The notes beneath the pieces are model-generated. The model had not been told where the DNA came from and did no database searches. It saw only the letters and a list, made by a program, of their open reading frames with translations. Positions 40,217 through 49,084 of a stretch of DNA of 64,000 nt are shown piece by piece. Made by a program: the position numbers and the translations under genes. The stretch comes from Raineyella antarctica. GTDB lineage: Bacteria; Actinomycetota; Actinomycetes; Propionibacteriales; Propionibacteriaceae. The number at the start of each line of letters is the position of its first letter. Position 1 is the first letter of the stretch. The stretch covers positions 1 to 64,000 of the forward strand of contig NZ_FMYF01000014.1 of assembly GCF_900092135.1 (NCBI RefSeq). The letters run 5' to 3'.

Positions 40217-42814
40217 ATGGACACCACCCAGCACGACGTGATCGTCATCGGCGCGGGATTCGCCGGTATCTACGCCATCCACAAGTACCGCGACCAGATG
40301 GGTCTGGACGTCGTCTGCTTCGACGCGGCCGAGGACGTCGGCGGCACCTGGTACTGGAACCGTTATCCCGGGGCCCGCGTGGACATCGAGAGCGTGCACT
40401 ACTCGTTCTCGTTCGACCCCGAGCTGCAGCAGGAGTGGCACTGGACCGAGAAGTTCGCCGCCCAGCCCGAGATCCTGCGCTACCTGAACCACTGCGCCGA
40501 CCGCTACGACGTACGCCGCAGCGTCCGCTTCGGCACCCGCGTGGTCGAGGTCACCTGGGACGAGCAGAACGACCACTGGCGTGTCACCACCGACAAGGGT
40601 GATGTCGTCACCGCCCGCTACTTCGTCTCCGGCGCCGGCACCCTTTCCGTGCCGAAGACCCCCGACTTCCCCGGTGTGGAGGACTTCGCCGGCCAGACCC
40701 TGCTGACCGGCAACTGGCGCGAGGACGTGGACCTGGCCGGCAAGCGCGTCGGCATCATCGGTGTCGGCTCGAGCGGCATCCAGGCGATCAGCGAGATCAG
40801 CAAGGTCGCCGACGCCCTGTACGTGTTCCAGCGCACCCCCAACTACGCCACCCCGATCGCCAACTACCCCACCGATCCGGCCGAGGAGGCCGCGGACAAG
40901 GCGCGCTACGCCGAACTGCGCGAGGCCTCCCGCAACCACTTCCTTGGCGTGCCGTACTCCGACGTGCAGCCCTCCGCCCTGGCGGTCTCGGCCGAGGAGC
41001 GCCGCGAGGTCTTCGAGGACCGGTTCAAGAAGGGCGGTTTCCGCTTCTTCATCGACTCCTTCGGCGACATCCTGTTCAGCCAGGAGGCCAACGACACCGC
41101 CGCCGAGTACGTCCGCGAGAGCATCCGCAAGCGTGTGCAGGACCCGAGGACCGCTGACCTGCTGTGCCCGACCGACTACCCGTACGGCACCAAGCGACCC
41201 CCGCTGGAGATCGACTACTACGAGGCCTACAACCGCGAGTCGACCCACCTGGTCGACGTGAAGGCGAACCCGATCCAGCGCGTCATCCCGCAGGGCGTAC
41301 GACTGGCCGACGGCACCGAGGTCGAGCTCGACGTGCTGATCCTGGCCACCGGCTTCGATGCGTGCACCGGGCCGCTGCTCGCGATGAACATCACCGGTCG
41401 CGGCGGCGTCAGGCTCGCCGACGAGTGGGCCGATGGGCCCCAGACCTACCTCGGCCTGACCATGGCCGGCTTCCCCAACCTCTTCGCCATCACCGGCCCG
41501 CAGAGCCCCTCGGTGCTCTACAACATGCCGCTGGCCATCGAGGACCACGTCGACTTCATCGGCGACTCGATCCAGTACATGCGTGAGCGTGGCCTCACCG
41601 TGATGGAGGCGACCGCGCAGGCCCAGGACCAGTGGGTGTACGAGACCAACGCGCTGGCCGACATGACCCTGCTGCCTGACTCCGCCTCGACCTGGTACAT
41701 GGGTGCCAACATCCCCGGCAAGCCTCGCCGTGTGCTGGTCTACGTGGGCGGCGCCCCGCGCTACCGGTCGATCTGTGACAACGTCCAGCGCAACGACTAC
41801 CGCGGGTTCGCCTTCGCGACCTCGACGGCCGAGGTGGAGACCGCCACGCCGTCCCCCGCGCTCGACCCGGCGCTCGCCGCGATCGTCGAGATCCTGCGCG
41901 GCCAGGGCTTCACTGGCTTCGAGGATGCCGGTGTCGAGGGCAGCCGCGCCGCCGTGGAGAGCTTCACCGCGATGCAGGCGCCCAGGAAGGAGATCGGGCG
42001 CGTCGTCGACGAGGCGTACGGCACCGATCCGGAGCAGAAGCTGCGGATCTTCGTGCCCGAGGGTGAGGGCCCGTTCCCGGTTGTCGTCTACGTGCACGGT
42101 GGCGGCTTCGTCGCCGGCAGCATCGAGGTGGTCGACGAGCCGGCCCGCGACCTGGCCTCGCGTGCAGGTGTCATCGTGGTCGCCCCGACGTACCGCCGGG
42201 CTCCCGAGCACCGGTTCCCGGCCGCCCACGACGACGCGTACGCCGCGCTGGAGTGGACCGCCGACAACGTTGCGGCGTACGGCGGTGACCCGTCGCGCCT
42301 CGGCATCGGGGGCGACTCCGCCGGTGGCATGCTCGCCGCCGCGGCCGCGATCCGCGCCAGGCAGGAGGGCCCGGAGCTGTCCGCGCTGCTGCTGGTCAAC
42401 CCGCTGGTCAACCCGGTGGCGGACACCCCGTCGCGTCGCGAGTACGCCGAGGGCTACATCATCGAGCTGGCCGACCTGCAGTGGTTCGGGTCGCAGTACC
42501 TCAACGGTCCCGAGGAGGTCACCGACCCCCGCCTGGCCCTCGATGCCGCCGATCTGGCCGGTCTGCCCCAGACCCTCATCCTCACCAGCGAGTACGACAC
42601 GCTGCGCGACGAGGCGGAGGACTTCGCCACCCAGCTGCTGGGTGCCGGGGTGGAGACGAACGTCCAGCGCTTCGACGGGATGACCCACGACGCGTTCCTC
42701 ATGTCGGGTGCGGTCCCGCGCTGCATCGAGCAGCGCCTGGCCGCCGCCGACTTCCTGCGCTCGGCGCTCGTCGAGGGCGCGCAGGAGCCCGAGGTCGAGG
42801 TGGTCACGGCCTGA
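40217..42814 (+). CDS. Baeyer-Villiger-type FAD monooxygenase fused to alpha/beta hydrolase
   Basis: 865-residue bifunctional protein. Residues 1-540 are a class B flavin monooxygenase: FAD motif VIGAGFAGIYA near residue 10, GGTWYWNRYPGARVD, the NADPH motif IIGVGSSGIQA and LATGFD. The Baeyer-Villiger fingerprint FxGxxxHxxxW(P/D) appears at residues 157-168 as FAGQTLLTGNWR, so its histidine is Leu. Residues 565-865 are a hormone-sensitive-lipase-type hydrolase with the HGGG oxyanion motif (627-630), nucleophile Ser701 in GDSAGG, Asp794 and His824. A ketone could be oxidised to an ester and cut to acid plus alcohol on one chain. In known pathways the two enzymes are usually separate neighbours. 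The ATG at 40217 is preceded by AAAGGGA at a long spacing. Substrate unknown. Confidence 0.85.
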   Translation: MDTTQHDVIVIGAGFAGIYAIHKYRDQMGLDVVCFDAAEDVGGTWYWNRYPGARVDIESVHYSFSFDPELQQEWHWTEKFAAQPEILRYLNHCADRYDVRRSVRFGTRVVEVTWDEQNDHWRVTTDKGDVVTARYFVSGAGTLSVPKTPDFPGVEDFAGQTLLTGNWREDVDLAGKRVGIIGVGSSGIQAISEISKVADALYVFQRTPNYATPIANYPTDPAEEAADKARYAELREASRNHFLGVPYSDVQPSALAVSAEERREVFEDRFKKGGFRFFIDSFGDILFSQEANDTAAEYVRESIRKRVQDPRTADLLCPTDYPYGTKRPPLEIDYYEAYNRESTHLVDVKANPIQRVIPQGVRLADGTEVELDVLILATGFDACTGPLLAMNITGRGGVRLADEWADGPQTYLGLTMAGFPNLFAITGPQSPSVLYNMPLAIEDHVDFIGDSIQYMRERGLTVMEATAQAQDQWVYETNALADMTLLPDSASTWYMGANIPGKPRRVLVYVGGAPRYRSICDNVQRNDYRGFAFATSTAEVETATPSPALDPALAAIVEILRGQGFTGFEDAGVEGSRAAVESFTAMQAPRKEIGRVVDEAYGTDPEQKLRIFVPEGEGPFPVVVYVHGGGFVAGSIEVVDEPARDLASRAGVIVVAPTYRRAPEHRFPAAHDDAYAALEWTADNVAAYGGDPSRLGIGGDSAGGMLAAAAAIRARQEGPELSALLLVNPLVNPVADTPSRREYAEGYIIELADLQWFGSQYLNGPEEVTDPRLALDAADLAGLPQTLILTSEYDTLRDEAEDFATQLLGAGVETNVQRFDGMTHDAFLMSGAVPRCIEQRLAAADFLRSALVEGAQEPEVEVVTA

Positions 42815-42850
42815 TCCGGTCCGGGCCGGCCGATGTGTCTGGCCCGGCCG

Positions 42851-42913
42851 CGTCGCCTTCAGTCAGCCGCTACGCGTCGACGCGTAGCGGCTGACTGGAA
42901 GCGTCGCGGCTGG
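42851..42913. repeat. palindromic dispersed repeat, copy 1
   Basis: 63-bp element whose core (42860-42897) is a perfect 38-bp palindrome centred on CGCGTCGACGCG. A second copy with about seven differences is at 47827-47889 in the same orientation. Located 37 bases after the monooxygenase-hydrolase stop, it may also act as a terminator. A run of CCCCG units follows at 43014-43035. Confidence 0.85.
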
Positions 42914-43106
42914 TTCTGGCCCCGTGGCTCCCGCCTCGGGCTCGCCCCTGCCGGCCCCATCGCGCGCGCCCCTGCCGGGCCCACCGCGACCCCCGCTGAG
43001 CCTGCCGCGAGCCCGCCCCGCCCCGCCCCGCCCCGCCACGGCCGATACCGGCCCGGGTCGGGCGCCGGACGGTTATCGTACGAACGTCGATGACCGGAGG
43101 AATCCC

Positions 43107-45413
43107 ATGACGACAGCGGACACCGCATCCAACCGGGTCGAGCACCTGCTCGGACAGCTGAGCACCGCCGAGAAGGTCGGCCAGCTCGTGCAGTACTTCC
43201 ACATGGAGCCGTCCCAGACCGAGCAGGCGGAGGCGGCCCTGGCCCGCGGCGGCGCCGGGTCGCTGCTCTTCATCACCGACCCGGCGGAGATCAACCGCCT
43301 GCAGCGACTGTCGATCGAGGGCAGCCCGCACGGCATCCCGGTCCTGTTCGGTTTCGACGTGATCCACGGTCTGCGGACGATCTTCCCGGTGCCGATCGGC
43401 CTGGCGGCGAGCTGGGACCCGGAGCTGGTCGAACGGTCCCAGGCCGTTGCCGCCCGAGAGGCGCGGGCCGTCGGCATCCATTGGACCTTCGCCCCGATGG
43501 TCGACATCGCCCGCGATCCGCGCTGGGGCCGGATGGTCGAGGGGGCCGGCGAGGACCCGTACCTCGGTGCGATGATGGCTGCGGCCCAGGTCCGCGGGTT
43601 CCAGGGCGGACGCCGGGGTGTCGTAGGAGACGGCACCGGCACGGTGAACGGTACCGGACGCATCGCCGATGGCCATCTCATCGCTGGCCCGAAGCACTTC
43701 GTCGGGTACGGCGCGGCGCTCGGCGGACGGGACTACGACGAGGCCGACCTGTCCGACCAGGAGCTGCGCAACGTCTACCTGCCGCCGTTCCGGGCGGCGA
43801 TCGAGGCCGGTGCCGGCAACATCATGTGCGCGTACATGGACCTCAACGGGGTGCCGGCAACCGGCAACCGGCGGCTGCTCACCGACATTTTGCGCGACGA
43901 GCTCGGCTTCGACGGCTGGGTGGTCAGTGACGCGAACTCGGTCCGTGACCTGGCGACCCACCACTTCGCCGCCGACCTCGCCGACGCCGGGGAGCGGGCG
44001 CTGACGGCGGGGGTGGACATGGAGATGGCGATCCACGATCCCGCCTTCGACCAGCTGGTGGCGGCGGTCGGGGCCGGCCGGATCAGCACCGAGCGCCTGG
44101 ATGCGAGCGTCCGGCGGGTGCTGTCGGCCAAGGAGGCGATGGGCCTGTTCGACGACCCGTACGTCGACGAGGACGCCGCCCGTACGATCCTGACCGACCC
44201 CGCCCACCGGGTGGCTGCCCGCGAGGCAGCCGAGGCCGCCGCGGTGCTGCTGCGCAACGAGGGGGACCTGCTGCCGCTGCGGGCGGAGTCGCTCCGCAAG
44301 GTCGCCGTGATCGGCCCGATGGCCGATTCCCGCCGCGACACCCTCGGCCCGTGGGTCTTCGGTTACGACCTGGACGAGACGGTCAGCGTGCTGGATGGCC
44401 TGCGGGCCCGGCTCGGCGGCCCGGCGAGGGTCACCTTCGCGCCGGGTGTTCCGCTCGACCAGCGGGTGTTCCCCTCCCTGTTCGAGCCGATGGGGGAGGG
44501 CAGCGCGGGCTCGCCGCCGGACTTCGACGCCGATGCGGAGTTCGAACGGGCGCTACGGGTAGCCGAGGATGCCGACGTGGCCGTGGTCGTGCTCGGCGAG
44601 CGGCAGGACATGATCGGGGAGAACGCCTCACGCTCGACGCTGGAGCTGCCCGGTGACCAGTTGGGCCTGCTGGAGGCCGTCGTCGAGACCGGTACCCCGA
44701 CCGTCCTGGTCCTGTTCAGCGGTCGCCCGCTCGACCTGCGGTGGGCGGCGAAGAACGTCCCGGCGATCCTGGAGGTCTGGTACCCGGGGTCCCAGGGCGG
44801 CGCCGCGGTCGCGAACCTCCTGCTCGGCGACGCCACGCCCGCCGGCAAGTTGCCGTTCACCTGGCCGCGTACGGTCGGGCAGGTCCCGATGCCGTACTCG
44901 CACACCCGCTCCCACGACCCGGACCAGCAGGACCGGCGCTACTGGGACGAGCAGAGCACGCCGCTGTACCCGTTCGGCCACGGCCTGAGCTACGCCCGCT
45001 TCTCGTACGCCGATCTGCGTGTGGAGAGCGGGACCACGTCGATCGAGGGCGCGTCGAGCGACGGCACGACACTCGACGGCGCGACGCTCGACCGCACGCT
45101 CACCGTCTCGGTGGACGTCACCAACACCTCCGCGCGCGACGGCGTCGAGGTGGTCCAGCTCTACCTGCACCAGCGGTACGGGGCGTCGTCGCGACCGGTA
45201 CGACTGCTCAAGGGTTTCCGGCGGGTGCCGATCGCCGCGGGTGCCACGCAGACCGTCGCCTTCACCATCGGCCCCGAGGAGCGCCGCTACTGGAGCTCGG
45301 GCACGGGGGATTGGACGCTGGATGCCACCACCTTCGATGTCTGGGTTGGTGGGGATTCCACGGCGACGCTGCACGCAGAGTTCACGGTGGGCGCCGAGCC
45401 CGGGCCGCGCTGA
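43107..45413 (+). CDS. glycoside hydrolase family 3 beta-glucosidase (BglX-like)
   Basis: 768-residue retaining glycosidase removing terminal beta-linked glucose or xylose. The N-terminal TIM barrel holds the GH3 signature FDGWVVSDANSV with nucleophile Asp275 and the substrate-binding RDPRWGRMVEGAGEDPYL and KHFVGYGA. The second alpha/beta sandwich domain (about 380-600) includes GERQDMIGENASR, which likely supplies the acid/base Glu, and a fibronectin-III-like C-terminal domain ends the protein (DGVEVVQLYLHQ, LLKGFRRV). No signal peptide is visible, so it acts on imported oligosaccharides. GGAGG is six bases before the ATG at 43107. The family's usual histidine/aspartate triads are intact. 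Confidence 0.92.
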   Translation: MTTADTASNRVEHLLGQLSTAEKVGQLVQYFHMEPSQTEQAEAALARGGAGSLLFITDPAEINRLQRLSIEGSPHGIPVLFGFDVIHGLRTIFPVPIGLAASWDPELVERSQAVAAREARAVGIHWTFAPMVDIARDPRWGRMVEGAGEDPYLGAMMAAAQVRGFQGGRRGVVGDGTGTVNGTGRIADGHLIAGPKHFVGYGAALGGRDYDEADLSDQELRNVYLPPFRAAIEAGAGNIMCAYMDLNGVPATGNRRLLTDILRDELGFDGWVVSDANSVRDLATHHFAADLADAGERALTAGVDMEMAIHDPAFDQLVAAVGAGRISTERLDASVRRVLSAKEAMGLFDDPYVDEDAARTILTDPAHRVAAREAAEAAAVLLRNEGDLLPLRAESLRKVAVIGPMADSRRDTLGPWVFGYDLDETVSVLDGLRARLGGPARVTFAPGVPLDQRVFPSLFEPMGEGSAGSPPDFDADAEFERALRVAEDADVAVVVLGERQDMIGENASRSTLELPGDQLGLLEAVVETGTPTVLVLFSGRPLDLRWAAKNVPAILEVWYPGSQGGAAVANLLLGDATPAGKLPFTWPRTVGQVPMPYSHTRSHDPDQQDRRYWDEQSTPLYPFGHGLSYARFSYADLRVESGTTSIEGASSDGTTLDGATLDRTLTVSVDVTNTSARDGVEVVQLYLHQRYGASSRPVRLLKGFRRVPIAAGATQTVAFTIGPEERRYWSSGTGDWTLDATTFDVWVGGDSTATLHAEFTVGAEPGPR

Positions 45414-45543
45414 AGCGGGAGGCGCGGAGGCCCGGAGGCTGAGGAGATTCGACCCGGAGGACCGCTGGTCGAGTGGGCTTGCCCGTGGGCGTTGCGCGGA
45501 CCAGGGGCGTGGTGACTCTTCGGTCGGCCAGCTCGTGGGATGT

Positions 45544-46416
45544 TCAGGCTGTGTCGAGCACTTCGTGAAGCCTGGCGGCGAAGGCCTCGGGCTCGCCGGC
45601 CTGGCCGTACTCGCCGCCGAGGAAACCGCCGTGGTGGCTCGGGAAGATCGTCAGCGGCTGCCCCAGTGCTACGGCGAGGGCTGCCGCCGTACGTCCAGTG
45701 ATCGTGTCGGCGGACTGGACCCCGGCCGCGATGACGATGTGGGTCGGTGCCGACGTGAGGGCGCGGACGTCCGGCTGGTAGCGGGTCACCGCGTTGGAGA
45801 CACCGGACAGCAGCGGGTCGCCCCGGCTGCCGTCGTCGTCGACCGGGATGCCGAACGAGGCGGGGTCGGGCGCAGGCTGGGCGGCGTACCGGTCGGTGAA
45901 CTCGCCACGCCACATGGTCATCGCGATGAACTGCGCCATCCCTGCGCCTGCTCCGTTGGCGTGGTACGTCTCCTGGACTGCCTGCTCCGCCGCGAACGCG
46001 CGCTCGGCATCGGGGAGCACGGCCAGCAGCGGGGGCTCGTGTGCGACCAGGGCGCTGACATCCTCGGGATGAGCGGCGACCAGTGCCAGACCTGTGACGG
46101 CGCCACCGCTGCTGGCGAACATCTCCACCGGTCCCGAGCCGAGGGTGTCGATGAGGTGATGCAGATCCTCGGCCTGGACCACGGGGTCGTTGTCCAGGCG
46201 TCCGTCCTCCCGCGTGCTGCGGCCCAGGCCGCGCGGGTCGTAGGTGACCACGGTCCGCTCCGGGAAGTGGGCTGCGAGGGTGCCGAAACCCTCGGCGCCC
46301 ATCGGTTGGCCGATCATCAGCAGCGGTGGTCGGCCGCCCGTCGGCAGCGCGCCGTGGACGTCGTAGGTGAGCGTGGCGCGCGGTACCCGCAGGGTGTGCG
46401 TCGAGATGGTCGACAT
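45544..46416 (-). CDS. alpha/beta hydrolase
   Basis: 290-residue alpha/beta-hydrolase of the epoxide hydrolase/haloperoxidase-like type. Visible elements are the strand-loop VVTYDPRGLGRS, the nucleophile elbow MFASSGGAVTGL with the second Ser in the catalytic position, the acidic residue after strand 6 in the VQSAD region, and the C-terminal histidine in FPSHHGGFLGG. The substrate is unknown; the cap region (about 135-185) is short. The ATG at 46416 has AGGAG six bases upstream. It runs convergently to the GH3 gene and divergently from the phosphotransferase, with a dyad TGGTT-CCGGA-AACCA at 46466-46480 between. Confidence 0.85.
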   Translation of the reverse strand: MSTISTHTLRVPRATLTYDVHGALPTGGRPPLLMIGQPMGAEGFGTLAAHFPERTVVTYDPRGLGRSTREDGRLDNDPVVQAEDLHHLIDTLGSGPVEMFASSGGAVTGLALVAAHPEDVSALVAHEPPLLAVLPDAERAFAAEQAVQETYHANGAGAGMAQFIAMTMWRGEFTDRYAAQPAPDPASFGIPVDDDGSRGDPLLSGVSNAVTRYQPDVRALTSAPTHIVIAAGVQSADTITGRTAAALAVALGQPLTIFPSHHGGFLGGEYGQAGEPEAFAARLHEVLDTA

Positions 46417-46465
46417 GGCGGTCTCCTGCCGCGTGGAGGCTGTGCTGTCTCCATCATGACCGGCA

Positions 46466-46480
46466 TGGTTCCGGAAACCA
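46466..46480. promoter_or_regulatory. short dyad between divergent hydrolase and phosphotransferase
   Basis: TGGTT and AACCA arms flank CCGGA. It lies 50 bases upstream of the hydrolase and 220 bases before the phosphotransferase. Similar length to many TetR-type half-site pairs; no regulator gene is adjacent. Confidence 0.25.
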
Positions 46481-46697
46481 CCCGCCACGACGGTGTGAGT
46501 GCTCGGGCCGGTCCGAACGGTCGCCAACGGCCGTGTCGGTTGGATGACGAGAACGTGGCCGCGGGACACCGCCGTGAGGCGGGATCGAACAGTCGTATTC
46601 CGGATCGGTTAATCGTCGCTTTCCGGGCTGGGAATCCCCGGATCGGACGGCGAGGATGGCAGCACCGCATCCCGATTACGACCCGGAGGAGGACTCC

Positions 46698-47717
46698 ATG
46701 CTCGAAGCTGTCACCATCCACGACGTGGAGCGCCAGATCACCGACGGGGTCGCCGCCCGGGCCGCCGCCTCCCACGGCTTCACCAGCGCCGCCTCGATCC
46801 GGCTGCTCGCCGAGTCGGAGAACACCAGCTACCTGGTCACCGAGCCCGGGACGCGGCGCGAGCGGTCCGCCGTCATCCGTGTCCACCGTGGGGGCTACCA
46901 CGACCCCGCGGAGATCGAGTCGGAGCTGGTCTGGCTCGATGTGCTGGCACGGCTGGGCACCCTGCGCGTCGTCCGACCGCTGGAGACCGCGTGGGGGGAG
47001 CGGGTGCTGACCTTCCCCGTCGAGGGCGGCGTACGCCATGCGGTCGCCTTCGAGCGGGTCAACGGCACGCACCCCGACCCGGACGCCCTGACCGCGGAGG
47101 AGTTCCATCGCCTGGGCGCCATCACCGCCACCCTGCACGACAGCGTCCGCCACCTTCGCCGGCCGGTGAGCCGTTCCTCCTGGGACTGGCCGCACACGCT
47201 CGGCGCCTCCGGCCGCTGGGGGCGCTGGGAGGACGGACCGGGGATGACGCCCGAACTGGTCCGGGAGATCGCCCCGGCCGTACGACTGTTGCTCAACCGG
47301 CTCGCCGTCTACGGCGAGGCCGCCCACCGCTACGGCCTGATCCACGGTGACCTGCGCACCGCGAACCTGATGGTGGACGAGGGGGGCTACACGGTCATCG
47401 ACTTCGACGACTGCGGCTTCGGCTGGTTCATGTACGACTTCGCCACCGCCGTGTCGTTCCGGGAGACCGATCCGCGGCTGGCGGAGTGGCAGGCTGCCTG
47501 GGTCGACGGCTATCGCACGGTACGCCAGCTGATGCGGCCCGATGAGCGGATGCTGCCGAGCTTCGTCCTGCTGCGCCGACTGATGCTGCTGGCACGGATG
47601 GGAAGCCATCCCTCCGCCGCCGACGCAGTTGACCCTGGCGGGTCGTACGCCGAGGGGACCGCGGTCCTGGCGAGGACGTACCTGACGAGTGCGGGGCAGC
47701 TGACGGCCGCTGCCTGA
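46698..47717 (+). CDS. aminoglycoside phosphotransferase (APH) family kinase-like protein
   Basis: 339-residue protein with the APH/choline kinase fold. The catalytic loop is LIHGDLRTANLMV (His216, Asp218) and the magnesium motif is IDFDDCGFG (Asp235), both intact; an N-lobe Lys equivalent is not obvious (AVIRVHRGG). The family includes aminoglycoside kinases, homoserine kinase-like and stress-related RdoA/SrkA kinases; the absence of resistance context argues for a metabolic or protein substrate. The ATG at 46698 is preceded by GGAGGA and is preferred over an ATG 42 bases upstream. Confidence 0.83.
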   Translation: MLEAVTIHDVERQITDGVAARAAASHGFTSAASIRLLAESENTSYLVTEPGTRRERSAVIRVHRGGYHDPAEIESELVWLDVLARLGTLRVVRPLETAWGERVLTFPVEGGVRHAVAFERVNGTHPDPDALTAEEFHRLGAITATLHDSVRHLRRPVSRSSWDWPHTLGASGRWGRWEDGPGMTPELVREIAPAVRLLLNRLAVYGEAAHRYGLIHGDLRTANLMVDEGGYTVIDFDDCGFGWFMYDFATAVSFRETDPRLAEWQAAWVDGYRTVRQLMRPDERMLPSFVLLRRLMLLARMGSHPSAADAVDPGGSYAEGTAVLARTYLTSAGQLTAAA

Positions 47718-47826
47718 GCCGGGGTCGCCACAGCGCGGGTGTGGGGTGGCGGGTGGGCCTGCGGATCCTTGTGCAGGTGCTCGTGTGCCTGCGGCGGTGC
47801 GCGGAGATGCTGCCGCGCCGCAGCCG

Positions 47827-47889
47827 CTTCGCCTTCAGTTAGCCGCTACGCGTCGACGCGACGCGGCTCGCTGGAAGCGACGCGGCTGG
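47827..47889. repeat. palindromic dispersed repeat, copy 2
   Basis: 63-bp copy of the element at 42851-42913, about seven substitutions apart. The centre CGCGTCGACGCG is kept, but outer stem positions on the right arm have changed without compensation, so this copy folds less perfectly. Same orientation as copy 1. Confidence 0.82.
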
Positions 47890-47899
47890 AGTCACGGGT

Positions 47900-47982
47900 G
47901 AGTGCCGCCCAGGCCCAGCCCGGGAGCGAGTGCCGCCCAGGCCCAGCCCGGGAGCGAGCGCCGCCCAGGCCCAGCCGGGGGC
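47900..47982. repeat. 28-bp tandem repeat, three copies
   Basis: Units at 47900-47927 and 47928-47955 are identical, each beginning GAGTGCCGCCCAGGCCCAGC. The third, 47956-47982, is 27 bp with two changes. The period is not a multiple of three, in keeping with non-coding DNA. Confidence 0.85.
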
Positions 47983-48090
47983 GAGCGCCGTATCGGCCGC
48001 CGCGGGTGAGCGCCGCACCGGTCGAGCCCCGGGGCGTGGCCGGCACCGCACCGACCCCAGCCCGGTGTCGCGGACGTGCCCCCGGATCCC

Positions 48091-48978
48091 TCAGTACCGG
48101 TCGATCACCAGCTTCTTCATCTCCATCAGGTGGTCCCAGGCGCCGGGTCGGGCCAGAAGTTCGGGCTCGTTCGAGGGCACGACCTGCCAGCTGACGCCGA
48201 ACTGGTCCTTGCACCAGCCGCACTGCTCGGCCTCGGGCACCTTCGAGAGCTGCTCCCAGTACCGGTCGATCTCCGCCTGGTCCTCGCACACCACCGCGAA
48301 CGAGACGGCCTCGCTGAACGTGGAGGGCTGCGGCACGCCGGAGTCCATCGCGGCGATCCACACCCCGGCCAGGTCGACATCGCCGAACATGACCGAGCCT
48401 GCTTCGGCAGCCTCCGTCGCTTCGGGGTAGGGGACCAGCTGGCCGATGTGGGAGTCCGGGAACACCGATGCGTAGTACTCCAGGGCCTCGCGGGCGCGGT
48501 TCTGGGCCGTGTGCCCGAACATCAGGCAGGGCACGATGGGTGGGCGCCGATCACCCTCGGCGTTGCCGAGGATCAACTGCCAGCTGACCCCGTACTTGTC
48601 CTGGACCCAGCCGTAGTGCGGGCTGAACGGGTAGTCGGACAGCGGCATCAGGACCTCGCCGCCGTCGGCGAGGGCGGCCCACAGCTCCTGCAGGTGCTCA
48701 CGGGCCTGCGGATCATCGGCGGTGCTGAAGCCGACGAAGAACGAGATGGCCGGGGTGAACGAGAACTCGGGCCCGGCGTTGATCGCGATGAAGCGGAACC
48801 CGAGCAACTCGAAGTTGATGGTCACGGGCTGTCCGGCGAGGTCCTTCTGGAAGTCCGGGACCTCGGTCGGGTAGTTCATCGTGCCCACGATGCGGGCATC
48901 GGGGAACACGGATGTGTAGAACGAGACGGCTTCTTCGGCGTTGTGGTCGAACCACAGGTTGGGGACGATCTTCTGCAC
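48091..48978 (-). CDS. tandem PhnB-like VOC family protein
   Basis: 295-residue protein made of two glyoxalase-fold (VOC, PhnB/3-demethylubiquinone methyltransferase-like) domains. The first starts VPNLWFDHNAEEAVSFYTSVFPDARI and the second VPCLMFGHTAQNRAREALEYYASVFPDSHI; each ends with a GWxxDxxGVSWQ block (GWVQDKYGVSWQL, GWCKDQFGVSWQV). These are probably small-molecule-binding or detoxification proteins of unknown substrate. GTG at 48978 is chosen because GAGGAG is five bases upstream; the GTG at 48984 touches that sequence. It stands alone, convergent with the upstream phosphotransferase. Confidence 0.87.
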   Translation of the reverse strand: MQKIVPNLWFDHNAEEAVSFYTSVFPDARIVGTMNYPTEVPDFQKDLAGQPVTINFELLGFRFIAINAGPEFSFTPAISFFVGFSTADDPQAREHLQELWAALADGGEVLMPLSDYPFSPHYGWVQDKYGVSWQLILGNAEGDRRPPIVPCLMFGHTAQNRAREALEYYASVFPDSHIGQLVPYPEATEAAEAGSVMFGDVDLAGVWIAAMDSGVPQPSTFSEAVSFAVVCEDQAEIDRYWEQLSKVPEAEQCGWCKDQFGVSWQVVPSNEPELLARPGAWDHLMEMKKLVIDRY

Positions 48979-49084
48979 GGCCACTCCTCGGGGCGCGGGC
49001 GAATGGAGGTCTCGCTATCGAGCGTAGGCGAATTCGTAGGGCTCGTCACTGGTCCGATTGGCCTGGCCCGGGTGACAATGGGGC

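Larger units (their letters stand above)
47718..48090. other. intergenic region rich in repeats
   Basis: This 373-base gap between the phosphotransferase and the convergent VOC gene contains the second palindromic repeat (47827-47889) and a 28-bp tandem repeat (47900-47982). No protein-coding signal is convincing. Confidence 0.65.

Noticed and set aside
40175-42688. 837-codon open frame on the minus strand opposite the monooxygenase-hydrolase gene
   Set aside because: No recognisable domain and biased composition; the plus strand encodes a complete two-domain enzyme.
42851-47889. Composite transposon
   Set aside because: The flanking repeats are short palindromes without transposase, terminal inverted repeats or target duplications.
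47900-47982. Short CRISPR array
   Set aside because: Units are directly adjacent without spacers and no cas gene is present.
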